Assembly: GCA_951812895.1 (NCBI GenBank)
Contig: OX638333.1
Span: 2,522,001-2,586,000 of the forward strand
Direction of reading: 5' to 3'
DNA: 64,000 nt
From: an uncultured Roseovarius sp.
Lineage (GTDB): Bacteria; Pseudomonadota; Alphaproteobacteria; Rhodobacterales; Rhodobacteraceae
A model generated the notes under the pieces. That model worked only from the letters and a program-made list of their open reading frames with translations, did not search any database and was not told the origin of the DNA. Position 1 is the first letter of the stretch. Each line of letters starts with the position of its first letter. Of this stretch, positions 36,529 through 45,471 are shown one piece after another. Both the position numbers and the translations under genes were made by a program.

Positions 36529-36894
36529 ATGGTTCGAACTTGTTCATATGTGCTGCTGCTCCTCATGATGACACCCGCGACAGCACAAACTCTTGATTTC
36601 GTCACAGACCCCGAAATTTGCGGCCTTGAATACCTCGACCGCCAGGAAAAGGGCATGACATTTGATGGAAGTGACTTTTGGGAAATTGAATATCACTGTG
36701 CGCTGGCAAATCCCGTCACCAACACCACATGGGTGAATTCCGACACTCATGTGTCGGCCGGCTATTGCGAGGAACCAGGCGCATTATTTCCGGATGTTTT
36801 TGTTGTTCGCCGCTTTGAATCCGAACCCAACACGCTATATGTCTATCAAGGCGACAACGGTGAGCCGACCCTCTATCACAACTGCCGCCAATAG
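36529..36894 (+). CDS. Small secreted four-cysteine protein 3
   Basis: A 121-residue protein, signal peptide to about ATA at residue 19. The mature part is FVTDPEIC, then YHCAL, GYCEE and YHNC at the very end. It is the most diverged of the three but keeps the four-Cys order and the opening x-T/S-D-P-x-x-C. AAAGGAATT precedes the ATG. It lies directly upstream of the rpsM promoter region. Confidence 0.65.
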   Translation: MVRTCSYVLLLLMMTPATAQTLDFVTDPEICGLEYLDRQEKGMTFDGSDFWEIEYHCALANPVTNTTWVNSDTHVSAGYCEEPGALFPDVFVVRRFESEPNTLYVYQGDNGEPTLYHNCRQ

Positions 36895-36899
36895 AGGGC

Positions 36900-36927
36900 T
36901 TGACGCCCCCCTGATTTACTCATAACC
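36900..36927 (+). promoter_or_regulatory. Weak candidate promoter for rpsM
   Basis: TTGACG (36900-36905) with ATAACC 16 nt on (36922-36927). The -35 is good and the -10 poor. It starts in the end of the preceding gene, where an rpsM restart promoter would be expected. Confidence 0.3.
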
Positions 36928-37085
36928 AGCGCTATCTCTTAAGAGAAAATGATTCTTTTCGGGTCGCACCCGAATCCGGATCAATTACCTGAATTCAGCT
37001 GCGGCCCGAAGCGAAATCGCCTCGGGCTTACGTTGTGAAAAAAGGGTCTGGAGTTACGGACCCGCAACGAAAAGGAAAAAGACAC

Positions 37086-37454
37086 TTGGCACGTATTGCC
37101 GGCGTTAACATCCCGACCCACAAACGGGTCCCGATCGCCCTGACATATATCACCGGAATTGGTCCTTCGTCGGCCAAATCCATCTGCGAAGCCGTAAACA
37201 TTGATGCATCGCGTCGTGTGAACGAACTCTCCGATGCCGAAGTTCTCGCCGTGCGTGAACATATCGATGCCAACTTTACCGTCGAAGGTGACCTGCGTCG
37301 CGAAACGCAGATGAACATCAAGCGTCTGATGGACCTTGGCGCCTATCGTGGCCTGCGTCACCGCCGCAACCTGCCGGTTCGCGGTCAACGCACCCATACA
37401 AACGCACGTACTCGCAAAGGCCCTGCAAAGGCCATTGCCGGTAAGAAGAAATAA
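37086..37454 (+). CDS. rpsM: 30S ribosomal protein S13 (TTG start)
   Basis: A 122-residue S13, (M)[18 protein letters not shown] at the start and [15 protein letters not shown] near the end. The homologous start is the TTG at 37086, with AAAGGAAAAAGACAC upstream; an in-frame ATG at 37035 would add 17 unrelated residues. A TTG start for a core ribosomal gene is unusual and may lower its yield. S13 contacts P-site tRNA in the 30S head. Confidence 0.95.
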   Translation: MARIAGVNIPTHKRVPIALTYITGIGPSSAKSICEAVNIDASRRVNELSDAEVLAVREHIDANFTVEGDLRRETQMNIKRLMDLGAYRGLRHRRNLPVRGQRTHTNARTRKGPAKAIAGKKK

Positions 37455-37468
37455 GAGGGGGCTGATCA

Positions 37469-37858
37469 ATGGCACGCGATACCAAACGCACCAAAAAGAA
37501 GGTCTCCAAGAACATCGCCACTGGCGTTGCTCACGTGAATTCTTCGTTCAACAACACCAAGATCCTGATCTCGGACGTACAGGGCAATGCTATCGCATGG
37601 TCCTCGGCCGGCACCATGGGCTTCAAAGGGTCGCGTAAATCGACACCTTATGCTGCTCAGATGGCTGCCGAAGACGCCGGCAAAAAGGCTCAGGAACATG
37701 GCATGCGCACGCTGGAAGTCGAAGTTCAGGGTCCCGGTTCCGGCCGCGAATCTGCTCTGCGTGCTCTGGCTGCTGTTGGGTTCAACATCACATCGATCCG
37801 TGACGTGACCCCGATTGCGCACAATGGTTGCCGTCCGCCGAAACGTCGCCGGGTCTGA
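37469..37858 (+). CDS. rpsK: 30S ribosomal protein S11
   Basis: A 129-residue S11 with [17 protein letters not shown] and the conserved end [18 protein letters not shown]. It forms the 30S platform. It follows rpsM by 14 nt; a hairpin follows before rpoA. Confidence 0.98.
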   Translation: MARDTKRTKKKVSKNIATGVAHVNSSFNNTKILISDVQGNAIAWSSAGTMGFKGSRKSTPYAAQMAAEDAGKKAQEHGMRTLEVEVQGPGSGRESALRALAAVGFNITSIRDVTPIAHNGCRPPKRRRV

Positions 37859-37874
37859 GACCTGATTATCTTGT

Positions 37875-37899
37875 GGGGCCGCGAGATTTTCACGGCCCC
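37875..37899 (+). terminator. Hairpin between rpsK and rpoA (weak terminator/attenuator)
   Basis: GGGGCCG (37875-37881) pairs with CGGCCCC (37893-37899), then CTTTCGTTATTTT. The T tract is broken, so partial termination is more likely than a full stop. Confidence 0.5.
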
Positions 37900-37970
37900 C
37901 TTTCGTTATTTTAAACCTCGGGCGTCTTCGATCTGGGACATGGGACCGAAGACAGGAATGGAGGGAACGC

Positions 37971-38987
37971 ATGATCCATAAGAACTGGGCAGAATTGATT
38001 AAGCCGACACAGCTGGATGTACGTCCTGGCAATGACCCTTTGCGGCAGGCCACTGTTGTTGCAGAACCGCTTGAGCGTGGCTTTGGCCTGACGCTCGGCA
38101 ATGCTCTGCGCCGTGTGCTGCTGTCGTCGCTTCAGGGCGCGGCTATCACATCGGTACAGATTGATACCGTACTGCATGAATTCTCGTCTGTTGCGGGTGT
38201 CCGCGAAGACGTGACTGACATCGTACTGAACCTCAAGGGCGTCGCTCTGCGGATGGAAGTCGAAGGGCCCAAGCGCCTGTCGATTTCTGCCAAAGGTCCG
38301 GGTGTTGTCACCGCTGGCGATATCTCTGATAGCGCAGGTATCGAAATCCTGAACAAGGAGCACGTTATCTGTCACCTCGACGATGGCGCGGATCTGTTCA
38401 TGGAACTGACCGTCAACACCGGCAAAGGCTATGTTGCTGCGGACAAGAACAAGCCGGAAGATGCGCCAATTGGCCTGATCCCGGTCGATGCGATATTCTC
38501 GCCGATTTCCAAAATCAGCTATGATGTTCAGCCGACCCGCGAAGGTCAGGTTCTGGACTATGACAAACTGACCATGAAAATCGACACCGATGGCTCGATC
38601 TCTCCGGATGATGCAGTGGCATTCGCTGCGCGTATCCTTCAGGATCAGCTGTCAATCTTCGTCAACTTCGAAGAGCCGGAATCAGCTGGCCGTCAGGACG
38701 AAGACGACGGGCTTGAGTTCAACCCGCTTCTGCTCAAGAAAGTGGACGAGCTGGAACTCAGTGTCCGTTCCGCCAACTGCCTGAAGAACGACAACATCGT
38801 TTACATCGGCGATCTCATTCAAAAGACCGAAGCGGAAATGCTGCGCACGCCGAACTTTGGCCGCAAGTCGCTGAACGAGATCAAAGAGGTTCTGTCAGGC
38901 ATGGGGCTGCATCTGGGTATGGATGTGGATTCATGGCCGCCAGACAATATCGAGGATCTGGCCAAAAAGTTTGAGGACCAGTTCTGA
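37971..38987 (+). CDS. rpoA: RNA polymerase alpha subunit
   Basis: A 338-residue alpha subunit. The N-terminal dimerisation domain has [20 protein letters not shown] (residues ~35-54), and the C-terminal UP-element/activator domain from about 250 has [16 protein letters not shown] and the HhH-like [23 protein letters not shown] precedes the ATG. It sits in the alpha operon before rplQ, separated by 183 nt. Confidence 0.98.
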   Translation: MIHKNWAELIKPTQLDVRPGNDPLRQATVVAEPLERGFGLTLGNALRRVLLSSLQGAAITSVQIDTVLHEFSSVAGVREDVTDIVLNLKGVALRMEVEGPKRLSISAKGPGVVTAGDISDSAGIEILNKEHVICHLDDGADLFMELTVNTGKGYVAADKNKPEDAPIGLIPVDAIFSPISKISYDVQPTREGQVLDYDKLTMKIDTDGSISPDDAVAFAARILQDQLSIFVNFEEPESAGRQDEDDGLEFNPLLLKKVDELELSVRSANCLKNDNIVYIGDLIQKTEAEMLRTPNFGRKSLNEIKEVLSGMGLHLGMDVDSWPPDNIEDLAKKFEDQF

Positions 38988-38999
38988 GACGAAATTCGG

Positions 39000-39026
39000 G
39001 AGTTGTGTGCATGATGCGCGCAACTC
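39000..39026 (+). terminator. Hairpin after rpoA
   Basis: GAGTTGTGTGC (39000-39010), ATGAT, GCGCGCAACTC (39016-39026): an 11-bp stem with two G-U pairs and no T tract. Probably a processing or stability hairpin rather than a true terminator. Confidence 0.4.
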
Positions 39027-39040
39027 TCTGAAGACAAGCC

Positions 39041-39089
39041 GAATTCTGTACAAATCACACGTATAATTTGTACAGATTGTACAGAATTC
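39041..39089 (+). promoter_or_regulatory. Operator-like TGTACA palindrome around a TATAAT box before rplQ
   Basis: GAATTCTGTACAA (39041-39053) and TTGTACAGAATTC (39077-39089) are perfect inverted 13-mers. A third TGTACA box is at 39069-39074, giving boxes at 39047, 39069 and 39078. A consensus TATAAT (39062-39067) lies between them, without a clear -35. This looks like a regulated or bound promoter driving rplQ. Confidence 0.65.
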
Positions 39090-39170
39090 ACCCGGGCAAT
39101 TCCGCCCCAAGGAGAGCCGGTGACACGCATCGCCGGCCGGACAAAGTAAAACGCCGAAAGGACTAAGAAA

Positions 39171-39596
39171 ATGCGCCACGCAAGAGGCTACCGCCGCCTG
39201 AACCGCACACATGAGCACCGCAAGGCGCTCTGGGCCAACATGGCCGGTTCGCTCATCGAACATGAACAGATCAAAACCACGCTTCCAAAGGCCAAAGAAC
39301 TGCGCCGTGTGGTTGAGAAACTGATCACTCTGGGTAAACGCGGAGACCTGCACGCCCGTCGTCAGGCTCGTTCGCAACTCAAGGAAGATCAATACGTTAC
39401 CAAGCTTTTTGACGTTCTTGGTCCGCGCTACGCAGAACGTCAGGGCGGTTATGTTCGCGTTCTCAAAGCCGGCTTCCGTTATGGTGACATGGCTCCGATG
39501 GCGATCATCGAATTCGTTGATCGTGACGTTGATGCCAAAGGCGCCGCTGACAAAGCCCGTGTTGCCGCAGAAGAGATTGATGCTGACGAAGATTAA
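39171..39596 (+). CDS. rplQ: 50S ribosomal protein L17
   Basis: A 141-residue L17, [20 protein letters not shown] at the start and [19 protein letters not shown] near residue 100. It lies near the tunnel exit. Last gene of the ribosomal cluster, ended by a perfect terminator. Its own promoter-like region is unusual; it is normally co-expressed with rpoA. Confidence 0.98.
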   Translation: MRHARGYRRLNRTHEHRKALWANMAGSLIEHEQIKTTLPKAKELRRVVEKLITLGKRGDLHARRQARSQLKEDQYVTKLFDVLGPRYAERQGGYVRVLKAGFRYGDMAPMAIIEFVDRDVDAKGAADKARVAAEEIDADED

Positions 39597-39618
39597 TATT
39601 TCCTTCTCAGCTTGTTAC

Positions 39619-39650
39619 AAAAAACCCCTGCCAATTGGCAGGGGTTTTTT
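39619..39650. terminator. Perfect bidirectional terminator after rplQ
   Basis: AAAAAACCCCTGCC, AATT, then GGCAGGGGTTTTTT: a perfect 32-nt palindrome with A and T tracts, able to stop transcription from either side. Confidence 0.95.
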
Positions 39651-39821
39651 ATTTCTGAAGTGGTTACACTTGTGCTGGTTACTTATGCACTCTGCTTGCA
39701 TTCCTAGACGCAGCTAAGCATATCTTGACTATTCGTCTGTTTTCCGGGGGTTTCATGCGATTTGCGCCTCTTGTCTTGCTGGCCAACTTCGTCGTTAGGC
39801 GCCCTGAAGGGGCTGTGAGCT

Positions 39822-41138
39822 ATGGCTGACCTCTTCGATCAGGCCCCCGGCGAACACCCCTCAGATACGGCTCCACGCCCACTGGCGGACCGCTTAAGGC
39901 CAAAGAAGCTCTCTGAAGTTATCGGTCAAGATCAGGTGCTTGGCCCCGAAGCACCGCTTGGGGTTATGCTTTCGTCTGGCAGTCTTGGGTCGCTGGTATT
40001 CTGGGGACCACCTGGTGTGGGCAAGACCACAATCGCCCGGCTTTTGGCCGACGAAACCGACCTTCACTTTGTTCAGATCAGCGCGATCTTCACCGGTGTC
40101 CCGGAGCTGCGCAAGGTGTTCGAACAAGCCAGACACAGGCGAGCGAACGGCCAGGGCACTTTGTTATTTGTTGATGAAATTCATCGTTTTAACAAGGCTC
40201 AGCAAGATGGGTTTCTACCGCATATGGAGGATGGAACCATCCTTCTGGTCGGGGCAACAACAGAGAATCCAAGCTTCGAACTCAACGCCGCCCTCTTAAG
40301 CCGGGCGCAGGTTCTGGTGCTTGAACGTCTTGGTCTGGCTGATCTGGAGCGTTTGACACAAAGAGCTGAAAATGAACTTAAGCTTTCACTCCCCCTAGAT
40401 GGCCCCGCTCGCGAAGCGCTTTTGGAAATGGCAGACGGGGACGGGCGCGCGCTGTTAAATCTTATTGAACAAGTCGCGGCGTGGAAGCCTGAAGAGAAGC
40501 TGGGCACGGACGCCCTCGCCACCCGACTCATGAAACGGGCCGCCAAGTATGACAAGGGCGGGGATGAGCATTACAATCTGATCTCTGCGTTGCATAAGTC
40601 CGTCAGGGGATCAGATCCGGACGCTGCGCTGTATTGGCTTGCGCGTATGCTGGAAGGTGGCGAAGATCCTCGGTTTCTGGCCCGCCGGATCACCCGTATG
40701 GCTGTCGAAGATATTGGCCTTGCCGACCCAACCGCGCAAACCCATTGCCTGAACGCTTGGGTAACATTCGAACGTCTTGGCAGTCCTGAGGGTGAGCTCG
40801 CCCTTGCGCAAGCGGTGCTTTATCTTGCGCTCGCCCCGAAATCGAACGCGACTTACAAAGCCTTCAAAGCCGCAGCACGTGAAGCGCGGGCAAGCGGCAG
40901 TGAACCACCTCCTAAACACATCCTGAATGCCCCAACTGGGTTGATGAAAGATCAGGGATACGGTCAGGGATATTCTTATGACCATGACGCCCAAGATGGG
41001 TTCTCCGGTCAAAACTACTTTCCGGATACAGTTAAACGCCCGGTGCTGTATCAACCGGTCGAACGCGGATTCGAACGCGAGCTAAAAAAACGTCTGGACT
41101 ATTTTGCGGGTCTCAGAACAAAGCGAAACAAAAGTTGA
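39822..41138 (+). CDS. rarA: Replication-associated recombination protein A (MgsA/WRNIP1 family)
   Basis: A 438-residue AAA+ ATPase. Walker A GPPGVGKT is at 62-69, Walker B is in [16 protein letters not shown] near 114, sensor 1 is [12 protein letters not shown], and the C-terminal domain has YSYDHD and FSGQNYFPD. It acts with clamp loader and SSB at stalled forks. In Rhodobacterales rarA is often close to the end of the alpha operon, as here. Confidence 0.95.
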   Translation: MADLFDQAPGEHPSDTAPRPLADRLRPKKLSEVIGQDQVLGPEAPLGVMLSSGSLGSLVFWGPPGVGKTTIARLLADETDLHFVQISAIFTGVPELRKVFEQARHRRANGQGTLLFVDEIHRFNKAQQDGFLPHMEDGTILLVGATTENPSFELNAALLSRAQVLVLERLGLADLERLTQRAENELKLSLPLDGPAREALLEMADGDGRALLNLIEQVAAWKPEEKLGTDALATRLMKRAAKYDKGGDEHYNLISALHKSVRGSDPDAALYWLARMLEGGEDPRFLARRITRMAVEDIGLADPTAQTHCLNAWVTFERLGSPEGELALAQAVLYLALAPKSNATYKAFKAAAREARASGSEPPPKHILNAPTGLMKDQGYGQGYSYDHDAQDGFSGQNYFPDTVKRPVLYQPVERGFERELKKRLDYFAGLRTKRNKS

Positions 41139-41170
41139 AATTTGCGAGAGCAGGCTAACTTTGAAACAAT

Positions 41171-41193
41171 AAGTGTCGTTTTTAGACACTTTT
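41171..41193 (+). terminator. Terminator after rarA
   Basis: AAGTGTC (41171-41177) pairs with GACACTT (41185-41191), followed by TT; T-rich loop. Modest strength. Confidence 0.6.
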
Positions 41194-41302
41194 GACGGAT
41201 CTAAGAGGGGCTTCCACGATGATGGTGCCCTTTTCCGGTCGGTTTGAACACCGCAACTCCCCTTTGATTTCTGGCAAATTCAACTGAATATCAGGTAAAA
41301 TT

Positions 41303-41436
41303 GTTTCGATTCCGAAACTAGAGGGTAGAAGGATGGAAAATTTCGTGTTTTGTTATCCATATGTCGCAATTTGACCGTCCGAAGAATCATATGGGAGAGA
41401 TGGTTAAACGGCTCATCGAAACGAGAATGCGTTTCG
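41303..41436. promoter_or_regulatory. Two GTTTCG inverted repeats upstream of the ABC operon
   Basis: GTTTCG-ATTC-CGAAAC at 41303-41318, and CGAAAC-N8-GTTTCG at 41417-41436, 34 nt before the first gene. Four identical half-sites in 134 nt suggest an operator for a dimeric regulator; no regulator gene lies nearby. Confidence 0.5.
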
Positions 41437-41470
41437 CAAAATACAAAATAAGAGAAACTAGGGAGTTATT

Positions 41471-43081
41471 ATGAAATCTGTAAAAGATCAGATGCTTTTG
41501 GATAAGTTGGCTGATGCTGCCCGCACGGGGAGCATTTCGCGTCGCTCATTCATGAGCAATGCAATCACTGCTGGTCTAACCGCTTCTGCGGCGACTGGAT
41601 TGTGGAGCAGCTCAGCAAAGGCCGCGCCGCAAAACGGTGGTAAATTCCGCGTTGCACAGCATGATGGTAACACATCTGACACGCATGATCCCGGGACATA
41701 CCTGTCCTACGCGATGATCTTGCTTGCCCACACGTTCCGCTCATACCTGACGGCGATTGGCACCGATCAGAACCTTGCGCCTGACTTGGCGACCGAATGG
41801 TCTGCTACGCCCGATGCGACGGAGTGGACCTTCAAACTTAATCCGAACGCCAAATTCCACTCCGGAGGTAAAGTTACCGCAACAGACGTCATCGCGTCGA
41901 TGAACCATCACCGTGGCGAAAACTCTTCCTCGGCGGCAACTGCGCTTCTGGCGAGTGTCGTGGAAATTGTCGACAACGGCGACCACTCGGTTACGTTCAA
42001 GCTTGATAGCCCGAACGCTGACTTGCCTTGGATCATGCCGGACTATCACCTGCCGATCTGCCCGGCGAATGCCGATGGCACAATCAACTGGCAAACCGGT
42101 GACGGCTCTGGCCCGTACCGCTTGGTCGAACATGAATCCGGTGTTGGCTCACGCCTTGTCCGGTTTGACGACTGGCACGGCGAAGGTGCCTATTTTGATG
42201 AAGTAGAGTTCATCATCATCAACGATCCGAACGCTCGTCAAACAGCTCTCGTGACCGGCGATGTGGATGCCTGTTCACTTCTCGAAAACAAAACGCTTGG
42301 CCTTTTGTCGCGCAATCCCAACATCGAAGTCGATAATGTCGGTTCTGCTTCGGCGATTACCATTCCGATGCACGTGGACGTCGCACCGTTCGACAACAAC
42401 GATGTACGCATGGCACTTAAATTGGCTATCGACCGGGACGAACTGATCGAAAAGGTCACTTATGGCGCGGCGACCAAAGGAAACGACTTCCACCACTCGC
42501 CTGCCATGCCTTACTGGCCTGACGATATCGAACAAACACCTTACGATCCGGACAAAGCAAAATGGCACTTGCAGCAAGCAGGAGCTGAAGGCTTGAGTGT
42601 CAGCCTGAGCGCGGCGGAATCGATCACTACCGGTGCGATCGACATGTGTATTCTGTATGCTGAGCAGGCCAAGAAGGCTGGTATCAACATCAACGTTGTG
42701 CGCGAGCCCAACGATGGTTACTGGTCAGACGTATGGCTGACCAAGCCTTGGTGCCTGGTTTCCTGGGGTGCACGCCCAACACCGGACGTGATGTACACGC
42801 TCGCCTATAAAGACGACGCTGCGTGGAACGAAACCCACTGGAAGAACCCGAAGTTCAATGAACTTCTGCTTCAGGCCAAAGCCGAGCTGGACGACGTCAA
42901 GCGCGCGGCAATGTATCGTGAAATGGCAATCATCTCGCGCGACGACGGTGGTGCGGTTATCCCGTACTTCCCGAACTTCGTTTATGGCCGCCGCAAAGGG
43001 GTCAAACATACAGGCCAGCTAGCAGCCAGCTGGCAGCTTGATGGTGCCCGCGGTGCAAGCCGCTGGTGGTTTGAAAGCTAA
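41471..43081 (+). CDS. ABC transporter substrate-binding protein, family 5 (peptide/opine type)
   Basis: A 536-residue periplasmic protein. The N-terminus carries a Tat-type signal (SRRSFMSNAITAGLTA, residues ~23-38) with cleavage near SAKA. The SBP family 5 features are NLAPDLATEWSATPD, FHSGGKVTATDV and the late FNELLLQAKAELDD. These proteins bind di-/oligopeptides, opines or similar compounds; the ligand is unknown. First gene of a four-gene importer; a strong hairpin separates it from the permeases. Confidence 0.9.
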   Translation: MKSVKDQMLLDKLADAARTGSISRRSFMSNAITAGLTASAATGLWSSSAKAAPQNGGKFRVAQHDGNTSDTHDPGTYLSYAMILLAHTFRSYLTAIGTDQNLAPDLATEWSATPDATEWTFKLNPNAKFHSGGKVTATDVIASMNHHRGENSSSAATALLASVVEIVDNGDHSVTFKLDSPNADLPWIMPDYHLPICPANADGTINWQTGDGSGPYRLVEHESGVGSRLVRFDDWHGEGAYFDEVEFIIINDPNARQTALVTGDVDACSLLENKTLGLLSRNPNIEVDNVGSASAITIPMHVDVAPFDNNDVRMALKLAIDRDELIEKVTYGAATKGNDFHHSPAMPYWPDDIEQTPYDPDKAKWHLQQAGAEGLSVSLSAAESITTGAIDMCILYAEQAKKAGININVVREPNDGYWSDVWLTKPWCLVSWGARPTPDVMYTLAYKDDAAWNETHWKNPKFNELLLQAKAELDDVKRAAMYREMAIISRDDGGAVIPYFPNFVYGRRKGVKHTGQLAASWQLDGARGASRWWFES

Positions 43082-43092
43082 AACAACTGCTT

Positions 43093-43120
43093 AGACCCGG
43101 CGTGAAAGCGCCGGGTCTTT
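43093..43120 (+). terminator. Intra-operon hairpin after the binding-protein gene
   Basis: AGACCCGGCG (43093-43102), TGAAAG, CGCCGGGTCT (43109-43118), then TT. A perfect 10-bp stem with a short T tract; likely a partial terminator or 3' stabiliser that keeps the binding protein in excess over the permeases. Confidence 0.75.
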
Positions 43121-43269
43121 CAGACTCCCGGGCGTCATCTGGCTCAACATTGACCAGCGTCCGGTTTCGGGTCAGAATTCTACCCGGTAATGAAAAAATA
43201 ATTTTGTCAGACGAGCTGTTGGCTTCTGCTAGGCGACATCGAAAACTGACCAAAATTTAGGAGGGACAA

Positions 43270-44226
43270 ATGGGAGACATCGCAGGGCTTGTTGGAAAGC
43301 GGCTCGGTCTCGGGTTGATCATACTTCTGGTCATCTCAGTTATCATCTTTTTTATGGTCGAATTACTTCCGGGCGATATCGCCCAGGCAGTTCTTGGCCA
43401 GGGTGCTACGGAAGAAAACCTCGCCGCTTTGCGTAAAGAAATGGGTTTGGACCAACCAGCGATCGTTCGCTACCTTGGTTGGCTGAAAGACGCTGTAGTC
43501 TTTGATTTTGGCAGTTCTGTTGTCACACAGGAACCTGTTACATCAATCATCGGCGAGCGTTTTGCGAAAACACTCTTTCTTGCTGCATATGCTGCTGTAA
43601 TCGCCGTTCCGGTGTCGATCGTATTGGGTGTTCTGGTTGCTTTGATGCGCAACTCGATCTTTGACCGCGTGGCAAACGTTCTGACACTGACGTCGATTTC
43701 GTCACCAGAATTCTTCCTGGGTTACATCCTGATCCTCTATTTTGCGGTTAAGTGGGGCATGTTCCCTGCGATTGCGAGCCTGAGTGAAGGAATGTCCTTT
43801 GTCGAACTTCTGAATCGCGCCTTCCTGCCAGCCCTGACTTTGGTACTGGTTGTTGTGGCGCACATGATGCGGATGACACGGGCTTCAATTATCAACCTGC
43901 TCGCGTCACCATATATCGAAATGGCGCGGCTCAAAGGAGCGCCGCCGCTCAAAGTGATCGTACGACATGCTCTGCCAAATGCTTGGGCTCCGATCATCAA
44001 CGTTGTTGCGCTGAACTTGGCCTATCTTATTACAGGGGTTGTTCTTGTTGAGGTGGTGTTCGTTTACCCGGGCATTGGTCAGGCACTTGTTGATGCGGTA
44101 TCGAAACGCGACTTCCCAGTCGTTCAGGCTTGCTGCCTGATCTTCGCGGCGACCTTCATCCTGCTGAACCTCGCAGCTGATGTTGGCGCAATTCTAACCA
44201 ATCCGCGTTTGCGGCATCCGAAGTAA
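43270..44226 (+). CDS. ABC transporter permease, DppB-like
   Basis: A 318-residue inner-membrane protein with six helices, opening with LGLGLIILLVISVIIFFMVE. The permease EAA loop is MARLKGAPPLKVIVRHALPNA (residues ~218-237 and on). The usual ELLPGDIAQ and MGLDQPAIVRYL near the N-terminus support a DppB-type subunit. GGAGGG lies before the ATG. It pairs with the next gene. Confidence 0.9.
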   Translation: MGDIAGLVGKRLGLGLIILLVISVIIFFMVELLPGDIAQAVLGQGATEENLAALRKEMGLDQPAIVRYLGWLKDAVVFDFGSSVVTQEPVTSIIGERFAKTLFLAAYAAVIAVPVSIVLGVLVALMRNSIFDRVANVLTLTSISSPEFFLGYILILYFAVKWGMFPAIASLSEGMSFVELLNRAFLPALTLVLVVVAHMMRMTRASIINLLASPYIEMARLKGAPPLKVIVRHALPNAWAPIINVVALNLAYLITGVVLVEVVFVYPGIGQALVDAVSKRDFPVVQACCLIFAATFILLNLAADVGAILTNPRLRHPK

Positions 44227-44237
44227 GGGGCGAGTAG

Positions 44238-45470
44238 ATGGAATTAACAACTTCACAGTTTGTCATCGGCTACTACACCTTTTTGCTAGGGGTGTCGTGC
44301 TTTGGTGCATACACAAACAAGCGTCAGGTCTTTATGCTGGCGTTTTCACTGACACTGGTCTCGTTCGTATTGGGGATTGTCGGCGGCGCAGCTGCGCTAA
44401 AGGCAATCGCAATCTGCGCGGGCATGCTTGCTATCGCGGGAATGATTTCATTTGGTTTCCGCGAGTTCCTAATCCAGATCGCCGAGGGCGATTTTGGGGC
44501 AGGCATCAGAAACAGCGGATCCTCATCGGTCGTCACGCTCATTTTAGTCGCAGCGTGTATAGTGTCCGGTGTTATGGGATGGGGGTTCACTGAAATCCTG
44601 ATCGCTATCACTATCCTGTTCGTGGTTATCACATCTCTGAATCCCGAAACTGCCAAAGAGTTGCGCACAGCGCCGCTTACCGCGGCATTCGGCATGTTTG
44701 TAATCTTCACGTATGCGGTTGCAGGGATTTTCGCCCCCTGGATCGCACCATTTGGTGAAGCTGAAGTAATCTCTTCAGCTTTTGCACCACCGGATGAAAA
44801 TATGCTTTTGGGTGCTGATCAGCTGGGCCGTGATATGTTCAGCCGGATCGTCTATGGCTCTCGAAACTCTGTTGGTTTGGCAATTACAGCTACCGTCGCT
44901 GCGTTCATATTGGGCGCAGGCGCGGGTTTGCTCGCAGCTACCAAAGGTGGATGGTTTGATCAGTTCATGGGGCGGTTTGCGGATGTGATTATGTCGATCC
45001 CATCACTGATCTTCGCTCTGCTGATGCTGTCAATCTTTGGTCCAACCACTCCGGTTATCATCTGTGCGGTTGCCATCATCTATGCGCCGCGTGTGTTCCG
45101 CCTTACGCGGGCGGTCGCAGGCAACGTGGTTGTGATGGACTATATTGAAGCGGCAAAACTGCGCGGCGAAGGTATGTGGTACCTGATCCGCCGGGAAATC
45201 CTGCCCAACTCAACAGCGCCATTGGTGGCTGAGTTTGGTCTCGAATTCTGCTTTGTGTTCCTGCTCGTTGCGGGTCTGTCATTCCTTGGCCTTGGTATTC
45301 AGCCGCCGACAGCGGACTGGGGATCAATGGTGAGAGAGAATGCAACGCTGATCTCGTTCGGTGATATCACACCACTAATACCGGCGGCGGCGATTGCGTT
45401 GCTAACGGTTGCGGTCAACTTTGTGGTCGACTGGATGTTGTTCCGGTCCTCTGGTCTGAAGGAGCAGTAA
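44238..45470 (+). CDS. ABC transporter permease, DppC-like, with N-terminal membrane extension
   Basis: A 410-residue permease; DppC proteins are usually about 300. Roughly the first 130 residues add four extra hydrophobic helices before the standard start (near PLTAAFGMFVIFTYAVAG at ~142). The DppC core has PDENMLLGADQLGRDMFSRI and the EAA loop EAAKLRGEGMWYLIRREILP. The extension may be a family trait in marine alphaproteobacteria. The ATP-binding gene begins 1 nt after its stop. Confidence 0.88.
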   Translation: MELTTSQFVIGYYTFLLGVSCFGAYTNKRQVFMLAFSLTLVSFVLGIVGGAAALKAIAICAGMLAIAGMISFGFREFLIQIAEGDFGAGIRNSGSSSVVTLILVAACIVSGVMGWGFTEILIAITILFVVITSLNPETAKELRTAPLTAAFGMFVIFTYAVAGIFAPWIAPFGEAEVISSAFAPPDENMLLGADQLGRDMFSRIVYGSRNSVGLAITATVAAFILGAGAGLLAATKGGWFDQFMGRFADVIMSIPSLIFALLMLSIFGPTTPVIICAVAIIYAPRVFRLTRAVAGNVVVMDYIEAAKLRGEGMWYLIRREILPNSTAPLVAEFGLEFCFVFLLVAGLSFLGLGIQPPTADWGSMVRENATLISFGDITPLIPAAAIALLTVAVNFVVDWMLFRSSGLKEQ

Positions 45471-45471
45471 T

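Larger units (their letters stand above)
41139..41470. other. Leader region of the ABC transporter operon
   Basis: 332 nt with a rarA terminator (41171-41193) and two inverted repeats with GTTTCG/CGAAAC half-sites (41303-41318 and 41417-41436). No gene seen. Confidence 0.6.
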
